Source: Kiritimatiellales bacterium
GTDB lineage: Bacteria > Verrucomicrobiota > Kiritimatiellia > Kiritimatiellales > Pontiellaceae
DNA: 13,776 nt
Assembly: GCA_021734595.1 (NCBI GenBank)
Contig: JAIPIO010000078.1
Coordinates: 1-13,776, forward strand
Direction: 5' to 3'
In this document: in pieces, positions 6,437-13,003 of the stretch
Layout: each line of letters starts with the position of its first letter
Position numbering within the stretch: the first letter of the stretch is position 1
Notes under the pieces: generated by a model
What the model was told of the DNA's origin: nothing
Seen by the model: the letters and a program-made list of their open reading frames with translations, nothing else
The model's database searches: none
Program-made: the position numbers and the translations under genes

Positions 6437-9004
6437 GTGAAATCGATTTTTAAAGGACTGATCTGCCTGCTGTGCTGCGCAACGCTGTGCGTCGCGGCGG
6501 AAAAAGCCGCACCGAAAAAACAGCAGGGCAAACCTTCGGCGAAGAAGAAAGCCCCACCGAAGAAAACCGACAGCAAGAAAGTCCCCGCCAAGAAGAAGAC
6601 TCCGCCGAAAAAGAAGAAATATGTTCCGAAAGATGTCCATGCCGAGTTGCTGCAGGATGCGCTCAACGGGCCGATGAAGGGGGTGGAGGAGATCATCTTC
6701 GCCAATCGCGGCACCTACGAGGATGGTCACTGGTATGCGAACATCGGCTACTGGTGCGACGACGAGCAAAAAAAGATGTATCCAGGCGGCGGCAAGGAGC
6801 CGGACGTGGGGCGCCTGTGCAAGCTGAACCTGAAAACGAAAAAGCTGACCGTTTTGCTGGATGCCAAGGGCGGCACCATCCGCGACCCGCACATGCACTA
6901 TGATGCGAAGAAACTCATTTTTGCTTGGCGCAAGGCGAACACGGATTATTTCCACCTGCATGAAATCAATGTGGACGGCTCCGGCCTGAAGCAACTGACC
7001 TTCGGCGAATACAACGACTATGAGCCGTGCTACATGCCGGACGGCGGCATCGTGTTTATCTCTACCCGCTGCGACCGTTGGGTCAACTGCTGGCACACCC
7101 AGGTGGGCATCCTCTACCGTTGCGACGGCGACGGGGATAACATCCGGCAGATTTCGGCCAATGTCGAGCACGACAACACGCCGGCGATCCTACCGGACGG
7201 CCGCATCCTGCATCAGCGCTGGGAATATGTGGACCGCAGCCAGGTGACCTACCACCACCTCTGGACCATGAACCCGGATGGCACGGCGCAGATGGTCTAC
7301 TACGGCAACCAACGGGCCGGTAGCCTGTATATCTCCGCCAAGCCGGTCCCCGGCTCGGGCAAGGTGCTCGGTACCGATGCGCCCGGCCACGGCCGGCGCG
7401 ACCACTACGGATACATCACCCTCTTTTCCGACAAGTACGGACCGGACGACGAGCGCGGCGTGGTAAGGATCCCCCACAAGAGCATGTATTGCGATCCGTA
7501 CCCGTTTTCCGAAGACTGTTTCCTGGCCGCCAGCCAGAACGATATTGTGCTGATGAACTCCAAGGCGGAGATCGAGGTCATTCACCACTCGGACCGCAAG
7601 TGCTACGAACCGATACCGGTCATGAAGCGCGAACGCGAACGCGTGATCCTGCCGCGCACCGATCTTTCAAAAAACACGGGCCACCTGATCCTGACGGACG
7701 TCTACAACAGCCGCAACATGGGGGGCGTGGAGCGCGGCGAAATCAAGAAGCTGCTCATTCTCGAAAGCCTGCCGAAGCCGGTCAACTTCAGTGGCGGCCC
7801 CGACCTGACTTCGTGGCTGGGGACCTTCACGCTGGAGCGCGTGCTGGGTACGGTTCCGGTGGAAGAGGACGGTTCGGCTTCATTCATCCTGCCCGCCAAC
7901 CGTGCGGTCTTTTTCGTGGCGCTGGATGAAAACGACATGTCGGTCAAGCGCATGCAGAGTTTTGTGAGCGTGGCGCCCGGCGAAGTGACCAGCTGTGTGG
8001 GTTGCCACGAAAACCGCACCAAGACGCCTTCTTCGCCGCGCTCAGGCAGCTTAATGGCCATGAAGCGGCCAGCCAGCGAAATCCAGGCCTTTGAAGGGTA
8101 TCCCGATGTGCTCGACTATGTCCGCGACGTCCAGCCGATTCTCGATACGCACTGCGTGAAGTGCCACAACTACAAGGACTACAAGGGCCGGCTGTCGCTG
8201 GAGCACGGGCTTGGGCGTAGTTGGTCGCTCAGCTTCTACCAGATGTTTGCCCGCCTGCAGGTGGCGGACGGGCGTAATGGTTTCGGCAACCAGCCGCCGC
8301 GCACGCTGGGCACCTCCGCCAGTCGGCTGATGCAGAAGATCGATGGCTCGCACCACAAGGCAACGCTAAGTGAAAAGGAGTGGCGCACGGTTTGGCTATG
8401 GATTGAAAGCGCCGCGCCCTATGCCGGCACCTACGGCGCGTTGCGCGCCCCCGAGCAGCTGCGGCTCCACGGCCAAGGTACAGGTGTGGCGTTTAGCAAA
8501 AGCAAGAATGTGATGAAACAGCGTTGTGATTCCTGCCATACCGGGAAATCCGGCAGAAAGCTTTTTCTTTCCTTCGACAGGAAAGACAACCGTGGCATCA
8601 CCCGTCCGCTCGCAAACCACGAACGCAAGGTGATCGAGAATGATCCGCTGGCCTACTACAGCGGGATGGTTCTCATGAACTTCACCAAGCCGGAGCGTTC
8701 GCCGATCCTGCTGGCGCCGCTGGCCAAGGAAGCCGGTGGGTGGGGGAGTTGCGGCGAGGTGTTTGCCGATAAGAGCGATCCCGGCTACCAGAAAATGCTG
8801 GCGGGCATCCGCGAGGGAAAAACCATCATGGACGCAGGACCGCGCTACACACAGGATGGCTTCAAGCCCAACCGCCAGTATGTCCGCGAGATGAAAAAGC
8901 TCGGCATTCTGCCCCCTTCGTTTGATCTGGCGAAGGATGAGATTAATGTTTTCGAGACCGATCAGGAATACTGGGAATCGCTTTGGTACAAACCGACTAA
9001 CTAA
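6437..9004 (+). CDS. HzsA-related exported beta-propeller protein with three c-type haem motifs
   Basis: This 855-residue protein resembles the HzsA-related / PD40 group of PVC bacteria, named for similarity to the alpha subunit of anammox hydrazine synthase. GTG 6437 is chosen for GGAGG ending 6 nt upstream and for the signal peptide it opens (residues 1 to about 21). Residues 23-61 are Lys/Pro/Ala-rich, a likely disordered linker. About 70-400 is a beta-propeller with PD40/TolB-like repeats (DPHMHYDAKKLIFAW, YEPCYMPDGGIVFIS, NTPAILPDGRILH). Three CxxCH motifs follow, at Cys520 (CVGCH), Cys573 (CVKCH) and Cys697 (CDSCH), suggesting covalent haem and a periplasmic redox or haem-binding role. 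Hydrazine synthesis is not implied: no partner subunits are present and the context is polysaccharide breakdown. It has its own promoter with three upstream palindromes, and the two Tat sulfatases follow after 89 bp. The family call is fairly secure; the function is unknown. Confidence 0.8.
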   Translation: MKSIFKGLICLLCCATLCVAAEKAAPKKQQGKPSAKKKAPPKKTDSKKVPAKKKTPPKKKKYVPKDVHAELLQDALNGPMKGVEEIIFANRGTYEDGHWYANIGYWCDDEQKKMYPGGGKEPDVGRLCKLNLKTKKLTVLLDAKGGTIRDPHMHYDAKKLIFAWRKANTDYFHLHEINVDGSGLKQLTFGEYNDYEPCYMPDGGIVFISTRCDRWVNCWHTQVGILYRCDGDGDNIRQISANVEHDNTPAILPDGRILHQRWEYVDRSQVTYHHLWTMNPDGTAQMVYYGNQRAGSLYISAKPVPGSGKVLGTDAPGHGRRDHYGYITLFSDKYGPDDERGVVRIPHKSMYCDPYPFSEDCFLAASQNDIVLMNSKAEIEVIHHSDRKCYEPIPVMKRERERVILPRTDLSKNTGHLILTDVYNSRNMGGVERGEIKKLLILESLPKPVNFSGGPDLTSWLGTFTLERVLGTVPVEEDGSASFILPANRAVFFVALDENDMSVKRMQSFVSVAPGEVTSCVGCHENRTKTPSSPRSGSLMAMKRPASEIQAFEGYPDVLDYVRDVQPILDTHCVKCHNYKDYKGRLSLEHGLGRSWSLSFYQMFARLQVADGRNGFGNQPPRTLGTSASRLMQKIDGSHHKATLSEKEWRTVWLWIESAAPYAGTYGALRAPEQLRLHGQGTGVAFSKSKNVMKQRCDSCHTGKSGRKLFLSFDRKDNRGITRPLANHERKVIENDPLAYYSGMVLMNFTKPERSPILLAPLAKEAGGWGSCGEVFADKSDPGYQKMLAGIREGKTIMDAGPRYTQDGFKPNRQYVREMKKLGILPPSFDLAKDEINVFETDQEYWESLWYKPTN

Positions 9005-9083
9005 TACAGACGAAAACGGAAACCACTAATTCTCACGACTCTGCACTAATTGAATTTCGGAAAGGATGAGTGGTTGGTAAAAA

Positions 9084-9088
9084 AGGAG
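9084..9088 (+). promoter_or_regulatory. Ribosome-binding site of the sulfatase pair
   Basis: AGGAG ends 5 nt before ATG 9094 and supports this start, which places the twin-arginine motif at residues 3-4. No clear promoter is visible in the 89-bp gap upstream, so the pair may be transcribed from the promoter at 6363-6390. Confidence 0.7.
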
Positions 9089-9093
9089 CAGCA

Positions 9094-10839
9094 ATGAAAA
9101 GACGCAGTTTTGTGAAGGGGATGGGGGTAGGTGTAGCGGTTGCGACCGGGGTTCCAGTGTTTGGAAAAACAGCAAAACGGCCGAACGTGATTTTGATCAT
9201 GTCGGACGACATGGGCTATTCGGACATCGGCTGCTACGGTTCGGAAATCGATACGCCGGTGCTTAATGGTCTGGCCGAAGACGGGTTGCGCTTCACCCAG
9301 TTCTACAATACGGGTCGTTGCTGCCCGACGCGTGCCTGCCTGCTGACCGGTCTCTACCCGCACCAGACGGGCATTGGCCACATGACGCAGGACAAAGGGA
9401 TCGACGGCTACCGCGGCGACCTGAACAAACAGTGCGTGACGATTGCAGAAGCGCTCAAGCCCGCCGGCTATTCCACCTACATGGTCGGTAAATGGCATGT
9501 CACCAAGCACAACGAGCCGAAGAGCGAGGCCGACAAGTTCAATTGGCCGCTGCAGCGCGGCTTCGACCGCTACTACGGGATCATCAACGGTGCCTCCAGT
9601 CTGTGGGACCCCAACTCGCTGGTGCGCGACAACAAGCTGATCACCATCAAGAACGATCCGGTCTACAAGCCGAAGGAGGCGTACCACTTTACCGACGCCA
9701 TTAGTGACAACGCGGCCATGTTCATCAAAGAGCACGACGCCTCGAAACCGTTTTTCATGTATGTGGCTTTCACCGCTGCACACTGGCCGATGCATACGCG
9801 CGAGCGCTTCATGGCTAAATACAAAGGCAAGTATGATGTCGGCTATGGCCCGATTCGCGAAGCCCGCCTCGCGAAAATGAAAAGGATTGGTGTGGTGAAG
9901 CCAAACGCGAAACTTTCAGAACAGGCGGAGGACTGGAATGCCGTCGCGGACAAGCCGTGGGAGGCCGCCTGCATGGAGGCCTATGCCGGCATGATCGACC
10001 AGATGGATCAGGGAATCGGGCGTATCGTTCAATCATTGAAACAAACCGGTCAGTTCGACAACACACTGATCTGCTTCTTCCAAGACAACGGCGGTTGCGC
10101 CGAGAGTGGGGGCCGCAGTGCAAAAGGGCCGCTGGTGCTGCGCGGCGACAAGCCGACGCTGCCGCCGATCCCGGACGACGTGCTTCACTATTTCGGCTCT
10201 CAGCCAAAACAGACCCGCGATGGTTGGCCGGTGCGCCGGGGTCATGTAATGCCGGGGCCGGCCGACACCTACATCGGCTACGGCAAAGGCTGGGCCAATG
10301 TTTCCAACACGCCGCACCGCGAATACAAGCACTGGGTGCACGAGGGCGGCATCTCCACGCCGCTGATCGCCCACTGGCCCGCAGGCATCAAGGCGAAGAA
10401 CGAGCTGCGCGACGAACCGAGCCATCTGATCGACCTGATGGCCACCGCCGTCGATGTTTCCGGCGCAAAATATCCAACGGAGTTCAAGGGCGAAAAAATC
10501 AAGCCGATGGAGGGCGAAAGCCTGGTTCCAGTGTTTGGAAACAAGCCACTCAACCGCAAGGCGATCTACTGGGAACACGAAGGCAACCGCGCCATACGCG
10601 TCGGCGACTGGAAGCTGGTTTCCAAGAAACGGACCGGTCCGTGGGAGCTGTATGATATTTCCAAGGACCGCTCCGAACTGAATGATCTGTCTGGGAAGCA
10701 TCCCGAGCACGCGGAGGAGCTGGCTGCCATGTGGCAGGCCTATGCCGAGCGCGCCAACGTGATTCCGTATCCCGCGGCAAAAAAGAAAGCCCCGAAGAAG
10801 GATGGCGGCAAAAAAAAGAAAGGTAAAAAGAAAAAATGA
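9094..10839 (+). CDS. Tat-exported type-I sulfatase with lysine-rich tail (first of a pair)
   Basis: This 581-residue arylsulfatase-family enzyme hydrolyses sulfate esters. ATG 9094 is preferred over GTG 9070: AGGAG sits 5 nt upstream, and the product then begins MKRRSFVKG, a twin-arginine signal followed by a hydrophobic stretch. Tat export suits sulfatases, which receive formylglycine and fold in the cytoplasm. Metal ligands are Asp38/Asp39 (SDDMGYSD) and Asp331/Asn332 (DNGG). The modified cysteine is Cys76 in CCPTRACLLTG, with Thr where Ser is common, a form frequent in PVC sulfatases. GKWH and the HEGG motif near 416 complete the active site. The last 21 residues are almost all Lys with Gly, Ala and Pro. 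Its stop codon overlaps the start of the paralogous sulfatase (ATGA), so the two are probably co-translated. The start, family and active site are well supported; the sugar substrate cannot be read from sequence. Confidence 0.95.
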   Translation: MKRRSFVKGMGVGVAVATGVPVFGKTAKRPNVILIMSDDMGYSDIGCYGSEIDTPVLNGLAEDGLRFTQFYNTGRCCPTRACLLTGLYPHQTGIGHMTQDKGIDGYRGDLNKQCVTIAEALKPAGYSTYMVGKWHVTKHNEPKSEADKFNWPLQRGFDRYYGIINGASSLWDPNSLVRDNKLITIKNDPVYKPKEAYHFTDAISDNAAMFIKEHDASKPFFMYVAFTAAHWPMHTRERFMAKYKGKYDVGYGPIREARLAKMKRIGVVKPNAKLSEQAEDWNAVADKPWEAACMEAYAGMIDQMDQGIGRIVQSLKQTGQFDNTLICFFQDNGGCAESGGRSAKGPLVLRGDKPTLPPIPDDVLHYFGSQPKQTRDGWPVRRGHVMPGPADTYIGYGKGWANVSNTPHREYKHWVHEGGISTPLIAHWPAGIKAKNELRDEPSHLIDLMATAVDVSGAKYPTEFKGEKIKPMEGESLVPVFGNKPLNRKAIYWEHEGNRAIRVGDWKLVSKKRTGPWELYDISKDRSELNDLSGKHPEHAEELAAMWQAYAERANVIPYPAAKKKAPKKDGGKKKKGKKKK

Positions 10840-12593
10840 AGAGACGTAATTTTGTAAAAGCCGCCGGAGCCGTTGCTGCGGTTTCGGGTTTGACGACTTC
10901 AAGTTTCGGTGCCAAGCCGAAGAAAGTCAAGAAGCCGAACATTATCGTGATCCTGTCGGACGACATGGGCTATTCGGATATCGGCTGCTACGGCTCCGAA
11001 ATTAAGACGCCGGTACTCAACGGTCTGGCTGAAAACGGAGTGCGCTTCACGCAGTTCTACAACACCGCCCGTTGCTGCCCGACGCGCGGTTGCATCCTGA
11101 CCGGTCTCTATCCGCATCAGGCCGGCATCGGCTGGATGATGACCGATCAGGGCGAAGACGGCTACCGCGGCGACCTCAACAACCACTGTGTCACCATGGC
11201 CGAAGCGATCAAGCCCGCCGGTTATGCCACCTATGCGGTCGGCAAGTGGCACGTTACCAAGGAGGTCGAGCCGGATGGACCAAAGCTCAACTGGCCGCGC
11301 CAGCGCGGATTCGATCGCTTCTACGGTACCATCCACGGCGCAGGCAGCTTCTACGATCCCAACTCGCTCACGCGGGACAATACGCAGATCTCGCCTGCCG
11401 CCGACCCGGAATACAAGCCGGACACCTACTACTACACCGACGCCATCTCTGACCACGCCGTCCGGTTCATCAAGGAAAACCCGAAGGGCAAGCCCTTCTT
11501 CATGTATGTGGCCTACACCGCCGCGCACTGGCCAATGCACGCGTTGCCGGAAGATATCGCCAAGTACAAAGGCTTCTACGACAAGGGATATGAAGCCGTT
11601 CGCGAGGCGCGTTTCAAACGGATGAAGAAACTTGGCGTGATCAAACCCGATGCCGAGCTTTCGCCCGCGCCCGAAAAGTGGGCCGACAACAAACACAAGG
11701 AGTGGGACATCCGCAACATGGAGGTCTATGCGGCGATGATTGATCGCATGGACCAGGGCATCGGGAAACTTGTCCAGACGCTGAAAGCGAACGGGCAGTT
11801 CGACAATACGCTGATCATGTTCATGCAGGACAACGGCGGCTGCGCCGAGGGCATGGGGCGCAAGGAAAGCCAGGAGCGCGCCGACAAGCCGGAGGCCCCG
11901 ATGGATCCGGCCGAGCTGCAGACGGACATGATTCCGAAGAAGACGCGCGACGGCTGGCCGGTGCTCAAGGGCACCAAGGTCATGGCCGGTCCCGCCGATA
12001 CCTACCTCGGCTACGGTCAGGGATGGGCGAATGTTTCCAATACGCCGCATCGCGAGTACAAGCATTGGGTTCACGAGGGCGGCATCTCCACGCCGCTGAT
12101 TGCCCACTGGCCCAAGGGGATCAAGGCCAAAAACGAGTTTCGTCATGAACCGGGCCATCTGATCGATATCATGGCCACCTGCGTCGATGTTTCCGGTGCG
12201 CACTATCCCGCGGTGTTCCAAGGCGAAAAAATCAAGCCGATGGAAGGTAAAAGCCTGGTCCCCGTCTTTGCAAACCAGCCGCTGAAGCGCGAAGCCATCT
12301 ACTGGGAGCACGAAGGCAACCGCGCCATTCGCATGGGCGACTGGAAACTTGTCGCCAAGGGCAACATAAAAAACCGCGCATTGCCGGTTGATTGGGAACT
12401 CTACAACATTAGAGCCGATCGTTCCGAGCAGCACAACCTCGCGGAAAAACATCCCGAGCGTGTAAAGACCATGGCGGCCAAATGGCAGGTCTATGCCGAC
12501 CGCGCCAACGTCTTTCCCTGCCCGATTATCAAACCGAAGCCGAAGAAGAAAAATCAGCCGAAAAAGGGCGGAGGCAAAAAGAAGAAAAAATAG
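10836..12593 (+). CDS. Tat-exported type-I sulfatase with lysine-rich tail (second of a pair)
   Basis: This 585-residue sulfatase is closely related to the one just upstream. The ATG overlaps the previous TGA by 4 bp (ATGA) and has only a weak, distant AGG, so translation likely depends on the upstream gene. It begins MKRRNFVKAAG, a Tat signal. Metal ligands are Asp42/Asp43 and Asp332 in DNGG; the formylglycine precursor is Cys80 in CCPTRGCILTG. The two proteins are collinear, differing most between DNGG and the RDGWPV segment (about residues 335-370), where loops that shape the substrate pocket in S1 sulfatases often lie. This suggests duplication followed by a change in specificity (inference). 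The C-terminal 20 residues are again Lys-rich. A TTCCA-N5-TGGAA palindrome starts 2 bp after the stop codon. Confidence 0.95.
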   Translation: MKRRNFVKAAGAVAAVSGLTTSSFGAKPKKVKKPNIIVILSDDMGYSDIGCYGSEIKTPVLNGLAENGVRFTQFYNTARCCPTRGCILTGLYPHQAGIGWMMTDQGEDGYRGDLNNHCVTMAEAIKPAGYATYAVGKWHVTKEVEPDGPKLNWPRQRGFDRFYGTIHGAGSFYDPNSLTRDNTQISPAADPEYKPDTYYYTDAISDHAVRFIKENPKGKPFFMYVAYTAAHWPMHALPEDIAKYKGFYDKGYEAVREARFKRMKKLGVIKPDAELSPAPEKWADNKHKEWDIRNMEVYAAMIDRMDQGIGKLVQTLKANGQFDNTLIMFMQDNGGCAEGMGRKESQERADKPEAPMDPAELQTDMIPKKTRDGWPVLKGTKVMAGPADTYLGYGQGWANVSNTPHREYKHWVHEGGISTPLIAHWPKGIKAKNEFRHEPGHLIDIMATCVDVSGAHYPAVFQGEKIKPMEGKSLVPVFANQPLKREAIYWEHEGNRAIRMGDWKLVAKGNIKNRALPVDWELYNIRADRSEQHNLAEKHPERVKTMAAKWQVYADRANVFPCPIIKPKPKKKNQPKKGGGKKKKK

Positions 12594-12594
12594 G

Positions 12595-12609
12595 TTCCAA
12601 CCATTGGAA
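12595..12609. repeat. Single TTCCA-N5-TGGAA palindrome after the sulfatase pair
   Basis: TTCCAACCATTGGAA starts 2 bp after the TAG of the second Tat sulfatase. With the preceding GG it is identical over 17 bp to the first site of array A, more than 8 kb away. There is no T-run after it, so a simple intrinsic terminator is unlikely. Confidence 0.7.
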
Positions 12610-12686
12610 GATGATCGGGCCGGACGGCTTCCCGAGTGAGGCCACGTTGCTGTGTCCAACTCAGCTCACGTGGCACGTCGTCCGTA

Positions 12687-12725
12687 TTTTCCAATCCCCG
12701 GAAAAATATTTCCAATGTCTGGAAA
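12687..12725. repeat. Palindrome array C (two sites) before the MJ1316-domain gene
   Basis: TTTTCCAATCCCCGGAAAA (12687-12705) and TTTCCAATGTCTGGAAA (12709-12725) have centres at 12696 and 12717, 21 bp apart, which is two helical turns. They end 15 bp before the ATG of the MJ1316-domain gene. The rest of this 147-bp gap (12594-12740) holds the single palindrome above and no convincing sigma-70 promoter. Confidence 0.7.
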
Positions 12726-12740
12726 GCGTGGTGAGCGGCC

Positions 12741-12989
12741 ATGATTGAGATCCAGAAGCTGCTGAACCGCATCCACTGGGATGCGGAATTCGGGCGAGGT
12801 GATTTTGAAGTCGGCATCTACGACCGGGTGGAGGACGCCGTTGAGCGCATCCCGCTGGAAAGCCTGCGCTTTGAGAAGGGCAACCATTTTTCCTTCAGCA
12901 TCCCCACTGCGGATGGCGAGTGGATCGTTATTCCCTTCCATCGGGTACGCAATGTCTATAAAAACGGGCTTTGCATTTGGAACCGATAG
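12741..12989 (+). CDS. MJ1316 (former DUF504) domain protein
   Basis: This 82-residue protein consists almost wholly of the MJ1316 domain (PF04457, formerly DUF504). The recognisable pattern is NRIHWDAEFGRGDFEVGIYDRVEDAVERIPLESL followed after a short gap by IPFHRVRNVYKNGLCIWNR, which spans the family from its N-terminal strand to the closing I-W-x-R. The family has been proposed to recognise RNA ends (cyclic phosphate) and is often fused to RNA ligase, 2H phosphoesterase or nucleotidyltransferase domains. Here it stands alone. No signal peptide is present, so it should be cytoplasmic, unlike every other protein in this window. The ribosome site is weak (GTGAG). Two phased palindromes end 15 bp upstream of the start, and the beta-helix gene begins 14 bp after the stop, so the two are probably co-transcribed. 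The domain call is strong; the role in this locus is unknown. Confidence 0.88.
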   Translation: MIEIQKLLNRIHWDAEFGRGDFEVGIYDRVEDAVERIPLESLRFEKGNHFSFSIPTADGEWIVIPFHRVRNVYKNGLCIWNR

Positions 12990-13003
12990 ATCAAGGAAGA
13001 TCA

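Noticed and set aside
6500..6620. Lys-codon-rich low-complexity DNA as a tandem repeat or CRISPR-like array.
   Set aside because: There is no fixed repeat unit; it is explained by a Lys/Pro/Ala-rich protein segment in frame.
6437..9004. Reading the HzsA-related gene as a true hydrazine synthase subunit.
   Set aside because: No other hydrazine synthase subunit or anammox gene is nearby, the number and setting of CxxCH motifs differ, and such relatives are widespread in non-anammox PVC bacteria.
10899..12659. A long open frame on the minus strand (586 codons) opposite the second Tat sulfatase, and a similar one at 1385-2854 opposite the first hydrolase.
   Set aside because: They lie antisense to well-recognised genes, arise from GC-rich codon structure, and their translations show no recognisable family, signal peptide or ribosome site.
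12641..12674. Inverted repeat GCCACGT ... ACGTGGC between the sulfatase pair and the MJ1316-domain gene.
   Set aside because: Only 7 bp with a loop of about 20 nt and no conserved context; it could easily be chance.
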